A stretch of 64,000 bases of DNA from Leucosporidium creatinivorum (Eukaryota; Basidiomycota; Microbotryomycetes; Leucosporidiales; Leucosporidiaceae), in assembly GCA_001600635.1 (NCBI GenBank), contig BCKL01000018.1, forward strand, positions 241,974-305,973, read 5' to 3'. The stretch's first letter is position 1. Each line of letters starts with the position of its first letter. Positions 20,298-31,832 of this stretch are shown here, in pieces. The translations under genes and the position numbers were made by a program. The notes beneath the pieces are model-generated. The model was not told where the DNA came from. It made no database searches and was given only the letters and a program-made list of their open reading frames with translations.

Positions 20298-23018
20298 ATG
20301 GCTGCCTCCCAGCCGTACAAAGGCCCGCTGGATCCACGAAAGCACTTCACCTTCACGCTACAGAAGCACTGCAGCAAGGAGCGGCCATGCATTCTCACCG
20401 TCGACCCTACTTTCGGCGACGGCCTCACCAACCGCTGGCCTCCAGAGGACCAGGACATGAGCTTGCTGCAGCCGGAGCACGAGAAGCACGTCTTGTGGCG
20501 CAGGACTGCAGGCGATTGGCTCGCAAAGGATCTCGGAGTCTACGATGGTAAGTCTGCTGCTCTTGCAGCGTTCGACCGAGCTTCGGAGAGAGGCTGACTT
20601 GCCTCGCAACGCGATTCGCGCCTCCGCTCGCTGATCTCAGAACATAGCGCGCCCCACTGGATCCTCGAGACGCTGCCGATGAACTACGCGCTGTTCGAGC
20701 AGGTCACTCACCCCAAGGCCGAGAAGCCCGGCGCCGTCAATCCCAAGCCCGCCGGCAAGCTGCGTCTCGACCGATTCATCTTTGGTGAGGGCGCTACGGG
20801 ACTAGCTGAGCTGTAGGATAGCTGCTCACCTCTTCAATTCTGCAGGTCACAACGGCCGCAAGATCCGCTCCGCCCTTTCGCTCGGCAAGCATCTCTCCTG
20901 GCTCCTCCACGGTTCGCACGAGCTCTGCACCTGCGACGGCTGCAAGATCGTGTCCAAGGCTGGAGCCGCCGCCGCCGTCGCCATGGGACTCTCACCCATC
21001 ACGGCGCCGACGCGCGCGAGCCCCGGAACGGGCAAGGGCAAGAAGAAGCGCAAGCTGGAAGCTGAGGAGGCCGAGTTCGACGCCGAGGGGAATCCCCTGC
21101 CGCCGAAGCGGAAGCTGGGGCCGAGCAAGCTGGGACGAGCCAAGGGAAAGGGCAAGCAAAGGAATGAGTGGGATGATGACGATGAGGAGGAGGAGGACTA
21201 CCCGTCGTCGTGGGGCCAGCCGGACGACTACGACGAGGAGCAGCCGGCCTCCGATGCTTCGCCCTACGATCTCGGCGTCGCTGGCCCTTCCGCTCGCACT
21301 GCATCTGGACGACCACCTAAACTCTCGTCCAAAGCCCTCGAGACGACCGAGACTGACCCTTCCACCGACCAATTCGCCTACTCGATGAGACCTTCCACCT
21401 CGACCTCCGCCGACCCCACCTTCTCCGACCGCCGTCGCAGCGACCTCGAATTCCCTCACCTTCCCCGCGTCGACGAACTCGTCTGGTGTCGTGTACCCGT
21501 CAACATCGAGGAGGTCGAACCGAAGCAGCCAGATGCTCAGCGCTTCACCCACTGGCCGGCGATCGTGCGCGAGAGGGAGGTCGTGCGCGCCAAGCGGGGC
21601 GGAGGAGTACAGTCGACTTACGAGGTCGAGTTCCTCGCTATTAACAAGGACGAGTACCTCGTCGATGTCCCGCTCTCCGACCTCGTACCATGGCTAGGCT
21701 TTGCGCCGATCGACACGACCAGCTTGGAGAAGAAGGAGGCTGTTGAGGAGACCTGGGCGAGGATTGAGGGAGTCATCAAGCAGAGGAGATCAGTGGTGGA
21801 CATCCTGTCGCATGGCTACCCCGTGCTGAGATCAATGTGGCTAGCCGCGTATGAGGCCGGCCTGCACTTGGCTTCGGTCCAGATTCGCTCGTGAGTCGGC
21901 TTCGTCTGGCTTCGCTTCGCTCTCGCCCTTCTTCCCGCTGACTCGTTATCGTTCGAGCAGCACTCCCACCATCGGCACTGGTCCTCATCTCATCCCCAAT
22001 CCCGACGCTCCCGTCGGCGTCTCGACTCTCCGCTCCCTCTACCTCGCCCGACCCACCGCTCGTCACCTCATTCACTCCCACATCCACTTCGGCCCCGAGC
22101 TCATCCACTCTGGCGACATCGTCCGCCTCACCTCCTCGGCCGAACTCCCACCCTCAGTCGCTCGCCATGTCACGGAGAAGAGCGCCGCTCAGCTCACGAC
22201 GACCCTCGTGCTGCAAGTCTCGAGCTTCATTCGGGGCGGACAGGATTGCCCGATGTTGGCGAGGGGGAGGGTGTACGAGATGTACGAGCTCTCGGATGCG
22301 ACGCACGAAGACGACGACGAGGCGGCCGGCGCTGCTGCTGCTCCACTACTCTCATCAGCCTCGACCTCCGACGATGGCGCAAGTCCCGAGGAGTTGGGTT
22401 CCGACCTCGAAGCCCTCCAGACGATGCCACTCCCCTTCCCCGCCCACCGCTGGCGACTTCTCACTCCAGGCCGCGAGGTCGACCTCCTGGTGGACCACGT
22501 CGCCGGTCGCTACTACCCTCTACCGGCGGAGATGATGGAGGACGAGAAGATTGTGTTGGCTATTGTGGAAAAGGCGAGGAGGACGGGAGTAATGGGAGAG
22601 GTGGGCGTCAAGGCTTTGGGCTTACTTCTCGGCGGGATGGTCAGCGGCGCGAGAACGCCAAGGATCTCGGTGAGCTTTCCTGCGTTCGCTCGAGCCTCAG
22701 CTCTCGCTGATCTTTATGCTGCCACAGGCTCCCAATAGCCTCTTGGGCTTCGGGAACTCCTCGGCAGTCGACGACCGCTCGAGCAGGGACAAGGATGTCG
22801 AGCATCGACTTGATGTCGCCGACGTGCAGGGCTTTGTGAGCCATCCTTCTGCTCTCTACAGCGTCTTCTCTCATCTGAACGCTCGCTGACTAGCTCTGCC
22901 ACCACTACAGATCGCTGCTGGCCTCTATATCCCGCCGTTGGATCTGCCGAGCGATGGCCTCGAAGGCGACGAGGGGTTGGTGGAGATGGACGCCGAGGGA
23001 GAGCTGGACCTCTTCTGA
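20298..23018 (+). CDS. Clr2-like transcriptional silencing protein (SHREC)
   Basis: A predicted 787-aa protein. Exons are 20298-20547, 20641-20784, 20846-21890, 21961-22669, 22728-22835 and 22911-23018. The N-terminal domain carries PHWILETLPMNYALFEQ and, after FGHNGRKIRSALSLGKHLSW, the Cys motif LCTCDGCK, typical of the Clr2 N-terminal domain. A Lys/Asp/Glu-rich linker follows, including an acidic run (DDDDEEEEDY). The central region has VDELVWCRVPV and THWPAIVRERE, a PWWP/tudor-like start, and continues through LGFAPIDTTSL and FGPELIHSGDIVRL to WRLLTPGREVDLLVDHVAGRY (the last given in full as a 21-residue region, read here as two motifs, WRLLTPGREV and DLLVDHVAGRY). In S. pombe, Clr2 is a subunit of the SHREC histone deacetylase/remodeller that silences heterochromatin. 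Confidence 0.8.
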
Positions 23019-23303
23019 GTATCGAGGAGTGGCAGCTGTAGCCTGCATGATAGGCCTAGCTTTGCACAGACGTTCGCAGATGGCAGCAGCGAGCGAGAGA
23101 TTGACCTCGGCTTTCGTCTAGTCGGGTACAGCGAGCTCTAGAAAGACATCAGCGAGTATGCTCCAGCATTCCTATCGCGTACCAGAGCTCTTAGCCCCCC
23201 AAAGTATGCGTGCGCCCTTTGAGCCACATCCGCGCTGAGTCGCGGCGAGCTCTCCTTCCCACCCTCACCTCGCCTACTTTGCTACAGGAGCAACACGATC
23301 GAG

Positions 23304-24361
23304 ATGCAGCCGCTATACTTCAACCCCTCGTATCCCTCCTACCCACCACCAGCCTCGTACAGCTCAGCGCCAGTCCACTTGCACTCCCTGCAACCTCCGC
23401 CGCCTCCCCACGCCTCGTCGTCCCAGCACCTTCAGCAGCACCAGCAGCACCAGCAGCACGCGGCTCACGTACTCTCCGGCCTCGCCCAACCGTCACTACC
23501 CTACACGAATGGCCACGATCACGGCGGGCTCGAGGAAGGAGGCCAAGACCAAGGAGCGAGCGAGGAAGAGCTGGAGGAGGAAGAGGAGGAGCAAGACCCA
23601 GCAGAGGACGATGGCGGAGAGTACTTTGCTCAACCTGCTGCACCGGAACCACCAGCAACGAGGACGAGCGGTCGAGCGCGGCGGCCAAGCAGGCGGAGCG
23701 CGCAAGCCGATGGCTCGGTCTATCTCGATGGGGATGAGGAGGAAGAGGTGCTCGGAGCGGAGGTGCAGTATGCGCAGGTCGAGGATGAGGAGGAGTACCA
23801 TGGCGAGGGGATCGGGGGCTACGCCGAGCCGGGGGTGGTCTACGAGGGCGTGGATGCGGCTGCAGGGATGGGAGAAGCGACGGGAGAGGAGGAGCACGAG
23901 CCGCTGTACGTCAACGCCAAGCAGTACCATCGCATCCTCAAGAGACGAGCGGCAAGGGCGCGATTGGAGGAGATGGGTCGCCTCAGCAGGCAGCGAAAGG
24001 TGCGTCGGTCGACATTCGCTCTCGCTGATGCTCGGCCGAGCTAATACTCTGGATGTACTGAATGCTGACCCTCTCCCTCCGCTCCTCCCCATCCCGCTGC
24101 TCTCACTCCCTCCGGTTTCGCCATCCGCTCTCGGCGTTCTCCCCTTCCCTCCAGCCCTACCTCCACGAATCCCGCCACAAGCATGCCATGCGCCGTCCCC
24201 GTGGTCCAGGAGGTCGCTTCCTCACTCTGGAAGAGCGCTCAATCCTCGAGTCGGGCGGAACGGTGCCGGGCGTCGAAGGCTGGACCAACGCGTTCGGCGA
24301 GACGACCGAGGTGCTCAATCTGAGGCTGGCGAGGGAGAGGGCCGAGGCGGCAGGTGCATGA
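23304..24361 (+). CDS. HAP2: CCAAT-binding factor subunit HAP2/NF-YA
   Basis: A predicted 300-aa transcription factor. Exons are 23304-23999 and 24155-24361. The N-terminus is Pro/Tyr/Ser- and Gln/His-rich ([12 protein letters not shown]), followed by an acidic region. The core has both NF-YA elements: the subunit-association helix [17 protein letters not shown](AARARLEE), then, after the intron, the DNA-binding part [20 protein letters not shown](RF). The 155-nt intron sits exactly between the two subdomains. The protein would join Hap3/Hap5 on CCAAT boxes to control respiratory and iron genes. Confidence 0.96.
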
Positions 24362-25006
24362 GGAGCAGTGCAGAAGGATATAAAACACGCTTGACGCGTA
24401 ACCCTTGAATTACGAACCTAGAGTACGATGCAATATTGCTCGGAATTGTTGGATCAGCTTCGGCGACTGCCTCTGGATTGCCGAGAACGGCTCCAGTGCA
24501 GAAGATGAGGCGCTCTGGAAATATGATCATGCTTCGGTGCGTTCTCTGATCGCTCGCCTGTCGCTCAATACAGCAAACGGCGCCGGTCGCGCTTCTCGAC
24601 GACTCGGCGAGGCCCACTCACGCCTCCCCCTTCTGCGTCTCCCTCACCTCGTTGCTCGCAGGATAGTGCTCACTCGACCCGACCCGGACAGGCTCAATGC
24701 TCGGTATGTCATTGCCTTGACTCGTCGTCTATACGCTAAGGCTAGCGACGAGAGAGCTTGGCCGAGCTGAGAGGATGGGAAGGGAAAGGAACTATGTACT
24801 GAGGCTGGCTCATGAAAGTCTAAGGAAGGGAAGGACTATCTGCTACAACATGGATTAGGGCGCCGTTGGCGGAGCATGCTGTGGGTGGACAGAACGACCG
24901 TCAGCCGAAAGCTTGGCGATGACCCTCTGCGCCGAAGCCTCGTTGCCAAGGCAGAGGACCCACCTTGATTGCGCACGATTCTAGAGATGATTCTTAACAA
25001 TGTAGT
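24362..25006. other. Convergent intergenic region HAP2 / repeat precursor
   Basis: 3' flanks of two convergent genes. A TATAAAA word at about 24379 lies just after the HAP2 stop but no downstream gene follows it. No coding region supported. Confidence 0.4.
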
Positions 25007-26782
25007 CTAGAGCTTGAGGAACTTCCTGGAGGGCTTGACGCGAGGGGCACGCTTGGACGATTCGTTGTTGGAGTTGATGCGCTGAACGTTGGTGCCCGTC
25101 CCGGCGAGTCCGATCTGCATCGTGATTCGGTCAGCAAGCTCAGCAGGCCCAGAGCGGTCTGAGCAACTCACGAAGCCGTCGTTGAGCACGTCGGAGATGC
25201 TCAGGTCGTTGGCGACCTCGGGCGAGATGACGGGCGAGACGATGATGGCGGTGTTATCCCTCTTGCCGACCTGGATGAGACAGAGGTACATTCAGATTGT
25301 GTGCCGCCGAGAGAGGTCGGCTTGTAAGGCCCTTGGCTGGAGACGTACATCGTTAGAGTTGGTTTTATCGACGTTCGTACCAGTGCCCGCGAGGCCAAGC
25401 TGCAAGGCGGAACTCGGTCAGTCTTAGTAGGCTAGAAAGGGCGTGAGAGACGCTGGAGAACTCACAAAGCCGTTGTTCAGCACGTCAGAGACGCTGAGGT
25501 CGTTAGCGACATCGGGGGCGACAACCGGAGAGGCCACGATGGCAGTGTTATCTGAACCCGATCCGCTGAGAAGACCCGTGACATCGTTGACGAGATCCCT
25601 CTTGCCGATCTACAGAGGAGGGGAGCAGTCAGCGCATGTACAGTAGGGGAAGGTCGGCTCGGCGCAGCTTCAATGCAAAGGAGACGTACGTCGTTCGAGT
25701 CGACTTTCTTTACGTTAGTGCCGGTCAACGCTCCTCCGACTATACGAAGTCGGTGAGAGGGCAAGAGGAAGAAAGCAGAGTCAGCTCCGGACCAAGCCCG
25801 CCGAAGGAGAGCCGAGCAGGTCAGAACTCACGGAAGACGTCGTTGAGGGATTCGGTGACGCTGAGGTCATTAGCAAGATCCCCAGCAACCACGGGTGAAG
25901 CGACGATGGCGGTGTTGTCCCCCTTGAGCTGAGAGAGAACTTCCGAGACGATGTCGCGCTTTGCCTTCGGTAGAAGCGAAGTCAGCGGGGTCCAAATATG
26001 CACGCTCGCAGAGTGAAGAAAGAGGCAGCGTGCACTTACAACGTCTTTGCTGTTCTCCTTCTTCACGTTGGTGCCGGTCAAAGCCAGAGCGGCTGAGAAG
26101 TCAGGTAGTCAGTTCGGCGCTTCCTTGTTGCAGCACAGCACGCCTCGAGGGAGGTGTAGCGAGCTGCGATGGAGCTCGCAGAAAAGGTACTGTGCTCTAC
26201 TCACCGAACAGGTCGTTTGCCACGTTGTTGACCTCGACGTAATTGGAAACGTCGGGCGAAATGACCGGCGAGGCGACGATGGCGGTGTTGTCGCGCTTCG
26301 AGACGGTAACGGAATCCGAGTCTTTCGAGATGATGTTGGTCCCAACGCCAGCCAAGGCGACTAGAGGCGAGAAGCGGTCGAGAAATCGACGAGAAGGTCA
26401 GCGCCGAAGTTCCTCTTGGCGCGAAGCCTGCCGCGTTGTAGGCCTGTGAGAGCTCACCGACGGTTTCATCGAGGGTATTGGAGACCTGGGCATTGTCAAG
26501 GACCTCGGGCGAGACGACGGGTGCCACGACGAAAGAGTAGCTGTCGGACTCTCCCTGCGTGCGAAAGGGAGAAGAGAAGATCAGCTTGCGTCTCGCCGTG
26601 GAAGCAGCAGAGCAGCAGCAACTCACATCGATGTTGGTGTTGACCCCCAAGGTCACCTTGGGCTCGACATCCAAGTCAAGACGGCGCACAAGCTCAGCCT
26701 CACGCGAAGGAAGAGGGAGAGCAGAGATGCTGGCAGCTCCGAGAAGCGGCAGCAGGAGAGCCTTGGCAGTGAATGCGACCAT
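25007..26782 (-). CDS. Secreted precursor with five KR-bounded repeats (putative Kex2-processed repeat protein)
   Basis: A predicted 348-aa secreted protein of unrecognised family. Exons in coding order are 26782-26627, 26554-26458, 26360-26205, 26092-26040, 25964-25832, 25739-25690, 25609-25466, 25399-25349, 25270-25172 and 25114-25007. A signal peptide (MVAFTAKALLLPLLGAASIS) and dibasic VRR precede five repeats. Each repeat has an A part, close to DNTAIVASPV-SP-VANDLSVSDVLND-F, and a B part, ALAGTGTNV-K-NSND. The joins read SKR, AKR, GKR, GKR and SSKR. An intron separates A from B in every repeat, and most KR joins are also preceded by an intron. A basic tail (RVKPSRKFLKL) ends the protein. 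Kex2-like cleavage would free peptides of about 45-55 residues. Function unknown. Confidence 0.85.
25114..26554 (-). repeat. Five-fold exon-pair repeat inside the secreted precursor
   Basis: The unit is an exon coding a valine/serine-rich A part followed by an intron and a B part with TGTN. Units 2-5 carry the near-identical start NTAIVASPV or NTAIIVSPV; unit 1 is the most diverged (SYSFVVAPVVSP). Between units 1 and 2 the B part and the next A part share one exon (26360-26205), so either an intron was lost there or one was gained in the later units. Confidence 0.85.
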
Positions 26783-27542
26783 GGTGAGAGAGCGAAGGTG
26801 GATGAAGCTCGAGGGCTGTGGCTGAAGGAGTGACAGGGAGAAGGGACAGAGAGAGCGAAACGAGCTTTTGGGGTGAGAAGAGGAGCGACAACAACAAGGT
26901 GCAATATTCCGGTTCATACGTAGGGTTGTTGACGTACACTTCCAAGTCTCCTTAGCGCCTTGCATAATAAATTCATCGTCACTTGCCCTTCAGCCTTACT
27001 CGGCGATCAAACGCTGAGACAGGCCATCCTGGTCTCCTCGTCCAGCTGGGGAGCGTTGCACGTTGTTGCAGCAGGTATGCGTCAAGTCAGAGGTGCTTCT
27101 AGTATGCTGCTACAGCCCTGCCAAGCTTCAAAAGCGTAGGAAGCAAGGGAAGACGAGCAAAGCCGCCGTCGTCACCTCTCTCCGCCTTCGGAGCTCCACA
27201 CTCGGTCAAAGGGAGCAGCTCCCTCTGCGAAGGGTTCTCTGTGCAGGAGGGCGTCCAGGGAGCGCGGAGCAAACTTGTGGACGCGTCACTTTGCCTGCTG
27301 TACTCGCTTGGCGGAAGGGAAGAGACTCGAGAGAGGAGGAAGTGGGCTGAGCGCTGAGGAGAAGGAAGCTCTCGGCGCTCGTCAAGTCTTGTGCAAGATC
27401 TCGCGGCTCTTTGTGACCTCTCGCAGCGCTGGCCCGGACAGATTTCACAATACACGATGTATCACTGTTGCTCAAGATAAAATAATGTCCCTCACTTCCC
27501 GCTCAAAGACCATCTTCGGCGCTCGTGTCTTCCTTTCAAACC
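26783..27542. other. Intergenic region, promoter side of the repeat precursor
   Basis: Leader and promoter of the precursor, then the 3' flank of the minus-strand gene at 27543-28792. No gene supported; the frames at 27099-27455 and 27206-27475 look like chance. Confidence 0.4.
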
Positions 27543-28792
27543 TCAGACTTGTACGGGACGCGATGATCTGCAACAGACTAAAGTCAGTTCACTCCTGCAT
27601 CCTTGAGTAGGCCTGGGAGACTCACCCTCGGTCCACCATCAGCTCAATCCGCTGCCACTCCTCTCGGCCGAGGAAAGTGCGAGAGCGACGAGCGAGCTTG
27701 GGCATAGTCGATGCGAGATCCCAGGGGAGGTGGATGGACCCAGAGTCGCCGAGACTATCCACCCCTCGCCCTGCTCCGCCACTCACTGCTCCTCCTCCCC
27801 CCTGCCTTCCAGCGCCTCCGCTCGGCAGAGCTCCAGCGGGCGCCGAACTCCCTCCCTCGCCCTCAACCTTCGCCACCACCATCTTCCTCACCACCACCTT
27901 GATCCCCACCTTCTTTGCCTTCTTCAACAACCTCTTCTGCAGCGCCGCGTAGAAGGCCCTGTCCGTGGCCGACATGCCGCCCCAGCGAAACGGCGCCAAC
28001 TGACTCCGGGGCAACACGTAGAAGAAGCGCCCTGATTTGTCTGCGACTTGGGGTATGGCTTCTAGATCCTCCAGGACGTCTGCGGAGGGCGGTGCGATGC
28101 CGTTGACCTGGCTGGCGAGGTGCCAGATGTCGAGGACCCATTCTCGCTCGGCTTGGAGGGTGCGCCGGCGCGAAGCCTCCTGGGTGTCGATTTGGTGCTG
28201 AGAGCTGTTGATGAGGTTGGAGAGGATCTCCGAGCGGAAGAGCGGAGGAGGACGATGGCCGTTTGACGAGGAGGGAGGAAGCGAGGCAGGTGCAGCGGCG
28301 ACGAGCGGGTGAGAGGTCAATGGTGGGCTGTTGGTGGTGGTGGTGGTGGTGCTGTCGAGGGGGTTGATCTGAGTGGTAGATTTACAGGGCTAAAGGTCAG
28401 CATCTTCTTTGCGCAGCCAGCGAACGCGGCGCCGAGCCGAGCGCCGAGACCACAAAACTCACCATTTTCATCCTCACTGGCTCCATCCTCCCCGCTCTAT
28501 CACCCTCCAACTCCCATTTAGCTCCCTTCCTAGCCGTCCACGCCGGCGGAAAAAGCGGCTCATGCTTCGGCCTCCCTCCCCTTCTCGCCGAAGTGAGGAA
28601 GCCCCTCGCGCCGCCGCCGCTGCCGAGGTCGAAGGTGGTGGTGTAGCGGTAGGCATAGAGGATAGATGTAGTTGTTGCTCGGGCAGGACGGAAGAGCCTG
28701 AACGCGGGAGCGAAGAAGGAGAGTCGAGGTGGCGGAGGGGGAGGGGGCGGGCGAGAGAGGAGGGAGCTCGAGTGCAAGTTCAGCCGAACCAT
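27543..28792 (-). CDS. Hypothetical protein, possibly mitochondrial
   Basis: A predicted 372-aa protein of unrecognised family. Exons in coding order are 28792-28463, 28389-27626 and 27567-27543; the last coding exon is only 25 nt. The N-terminus (MVRLNLHSSSLLSRPPPPPP, then RLSFFAPAFRLFRPARATTT) is basic and free of acidic residues, like a mitochondrial presequence. The centre has REWVLDIWHLASQVNGIAPP and GRFFYVLPRSQLAPFRWGGM, followed by a basic helix (QKRLLKKAKKVGIKVVVRKM) and a Gly-rich linker. The end is PKLARRSRTFLGREEWQRIE. A mitochondrial ribosome or membrane role would suit this, but that is only a guess. Confidence 0.7.
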
Positions 28793-29236
28793 CGCTGCTG
28801 GGAGGTGAGGGGTAGGAGTAAGAGACTAGTAGCACTCTGAAACGCGAGCAGGTCGACCCCCCTTGCCCCTTGCCCCTCGCACAACCCAAAACCCATGTCT
28901 CGAGGTCGACAAAGGAAGAGCTGGAGAGGTCCGAGCGCGAGTAGTTGTTCTTGAAAGGCTGACGACGCTACGTCGGAGGCTTGTGCAGGGGATCAAAAGA
29001 GAGTAGAGAAAGGGGGGAGTTTCAGCGCGACTGCAGTGACGAGCTGGGTGTTGTCCTTCTCTCGACCCCTAAGAGGTCCGAGCGCCTCTCGCTCTTCTTT
29101 TCTCAATTTCCGCACTCGGGGAAATCTCGTCGAGCTCATCCCTCGCTCGCTAGCTTTTCGTACATGCAATACAAGCTTGCTGCACTCCATCATCCTTATT
29201 CCACCGCACTCGCCGCTCGGGCCCAGCGTCAGCGGG
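28793..29236. other. Intergenic region
   Basis: Promoter of the hypothetical gene at 27543-28792 and 3' flank of CUE3. No gene seen. Confidence 0.4.
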
Positions 29237-31710
29237 CTACGCCAACCTGCCCAACGCCGCCTTCTTATCACTCCCCCTCTGCCTCCTATCGCTCTCCCTC
29301 TTTCCTCCATCGCCCCTTCCTCTCCCACCTCCACCTCTTCCTCTCTCCCCTCCTGCCCCTCCCCCGCCGCCTCGAGATCCGCCCCGACCCCGACCCCGGC
29401 CTCGAGATGAAGGACCAGCTTCGTGCAGATGGTTGTTGTTGGCTTGAGGTAGCGCTTGGGTGGTGATGAGGTTGGAGGAGAGGGAGGAGGAGGTAGTCAC
29501 GCCGTGGGCGGCGAGGATTTTATCCTTCTTTGGCTGTTGTGAAGAGAAATCGAGGTCAGCTCAGCTTTCGGCGTTGGGGTCTCGGCGGGCGCAGCGAGGA
29601 GCGAAGGGAGCAGTGAGGGGAAAACAGAGAGAACAAAAAAAAGAAAGAAAAGGGAATGAAAAGCCAAACGTACATCCCTCTCCAACATGACCCTCCACCC
29701 TTCAATCTGTTCATCCCCCAACCCCGTCCTTTCCTTCAACATCTTCCTTTCCTTTGACCGACGGACCAAGCCAGTGCGATCAAACACGGAGGGAGTGGCG
29801 ATGTAGGTGGTTTCGAGGTAATGAGAGACGGCGGGACCGAAAGCGGCTGAGGCGCTTGGCGGGGGCTGCGCGCGCGGTGAAGAGAGGAGAGGGTCAGCGA
29901 AAAAGGGAGGGAAAGGAAGAAGGGGGCTAGATAGAGGACGTACGATCGGTGTGCTCCGACCGCTCGTCACTGGTGTTGCATCCCGGCTGCTGTCCACCTC
30001 CTTCCTCTCTCTCTGCATCTCCTGCCCCTCCTCCGCTCCCTCCCCAGCGTCCCTCACGCCAAACCTCCCACTCTCAGGCGCATCGTAATCCTCCACAAAC
30101 GCCTCGGTCTCTCCCCCTCCTTCTTCTTCGTCGGAAGACTCGTGCTCCGCTCGAGCGATGATGGAGGCTTTGATGGAGGAGGTCATGAAGGTGCGGTCGG
30201 AGAGGAGGTCGGCCGCGCTGTGTTCGACGGATCGAGAGGGAGGGGCGTTCAGTGAGGGAGCTAGGAGAGGAGAGGAATGATGATGATGATGAAAAGGAAA
30301 ACGTACCGCTCTTTGCCTCGACGGATTTTGGCGGCGTTGAGAGGCTCCGCAAAGACGTTACTCCTGCTCCTCGCTTCGGGCTCAGCCCTCATCGGTTCGG
30401 GCGCCTTCCTCTGCTCCTCCTCGGGCAGTCTGATCTCCTCCTCCTCCTTTTCCAGGACTCCATCCTTCTTCTTGTCCAACTCAGCAGGTAAAGTGCCTTC
30501 CAGCAACGCCGCAATAACGGCTTCGGCGCCTGAAGCAGAGTAGGCGGGGTGGAGGAGACAAAGGCGGAGGAAGGAGGGGGAGAGGTCGGGGAAGAGTTCG
30601 AGGATTTGGGAGATGGGGAGGTGGAGATCTGCTTCGCTTGATTGGGCGGGCTGGAGGGAGGAGGGGGTGAGCGAGCGCCGAGGGGAGGAAGAGGGAGGGA
30701 GAACGGACCTGATCTTGGACAACGGCCTTCTGTTTGCCCTTGTTCGCTGGACTACTACTAGTACTACTCGTAGCAGTAGCAGCAGGATGAACCTGATCCA
30801 ACCCCCTCATCCTCCTCAGCACTTCGACGCCTCCTTTTCCACTCGCAACTCTCTCCCCCGCGCCAATCACTCTCTGCACCAACTCCTTTGCCTCTCCCTT
30901 GTGCTCCTCATCTTGCAACCCTCGTGCGCCTTGCTCGATGGATGAGGAGAGCGTGTAGAACCGCTCCAAGTCGCCTAGGAGGGAAGCCGAGATGAGGGGT
31001 TTGGGAGGGGCTGCGCCGAGTTTGCCTCTGGGGGTGTTGAGGAGGGGAGAGAGGGAAGAGAGGAGGGAAGAGAAGAGTGTGGAGCGTTCTTCGGGGGTAG
31101 GGGAGGGAGAGAGGAGGGGAAGGAGGAAAGTGTGGGACAAGAGGGAATGAGTCGATTCGAGGAGGGACAGTTTGAGGGTGAGGTACTCTTCTGTTGGAGT
31201 CGAGTGGAGGGAGGGGAGGAGGGAAGGGAGGTAGACGGAGTAGAAGGTCGCCAATGCTGGGAGAGTGTCGAGGAAAGAAGAAGAGAGAGCCGGGGGAAGG
31301 CAGCGGAGGAGAGCGAGTAAAGGGGAGACGAGTGCAGAGAGTTGAGAGTAGGAGGTAGGAGGGGATGAGTTGGTGAGATGTTGAATTGATTGTTGTAAGA
31401 GTGTAGGTAGTTGTTGCTGTACTGTTGCAGTCAGAGACGAGTCGATGTCCAGAGCGTGAGCGATGGTTTGAGCGACGAGTGAATGGTTTCTAGTCGAGTA
31501 TGCTTGAGCGTAGAGTGCTAGTAATGGGAGGGAGAGTGTCCCAGGTTGAGTTGATAGCCTTGTGATCAATTGCTGTAGCTCATCCCGTACAGTCGAGGAC
31601 GGAGTCGATGATGCGAGTAGGTGGGCCAGTGAGGACGAGACTGCTGCAGAGTTGATCAGAGCAGGCAGTGCTTCTGCAGGGCAACTCAGTAGTAGTGAGA
31701 TCAACTCCAT
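29237..31710 (-). CDS. CUE3: CUE3/ASCC2-like ribosome-quality-control factor
   Basis: A predicted 702-aa protein. Exons in coding order are 31710-30709, 30650-30307, 30217-29944, 29865-29674 and 29533-29237. A long Ser/Leu-rich helical N-terminal region is followed by a CUE ubiquitin-binding domain (ISQILELFPDLSPSFLRLCL, then LLHPAYSASGAEAVIAALLE with the GTLPAEL end). Next come SNVFAEPLN, the ASCC2-type ADLLSDRTFMTSSIKASI and ARAEHESSDEEEGG, and an RGG-like C-terminus (GRGRGRGGSRGGGGG). In yeast, Cue3 (Rqt3) is part of the RQT complex that splits collided ribosomes. For exon 3 I chose the CACAG acceptor at 30218, because the earlier CCTAG puts the conserved ADLLSDR region out of frame. Confidence 0.83.
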
Positions 31711-31832
31711 ATCTCTCTAGGTCGATACAAAGGCTGTCGAAATGGCAAGAGGACAAGGAGCGATTTCGTCGTCGCGCCTCTCTCCCTCTTCCGCAACCCT
31801 CGCTCGCTCCCTCTTCGACTTTGAACGGGCGC
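31711..31832. promoter_or_regulatory. Short divergent promoter CUE3 / PIN-like transporter
   Basis: Only 122 bp separate the two predicted start codons, so the genes must share promoter DNA unless one start lies further in. Confidence 0.45.

Noticed and set aside
19228-20337. 369-codon minus-strand frame over the CFAP20 gene
   Set aside because: It reads through both introns of CFAP20 and leaves the conserved frame after the second one; the spliced model gives the family C-terminus instead.
24376-24385. TATA-like word after HAP2
   Set aside because: No plus-strand gene follows it before the convergent gene ends at 25007.
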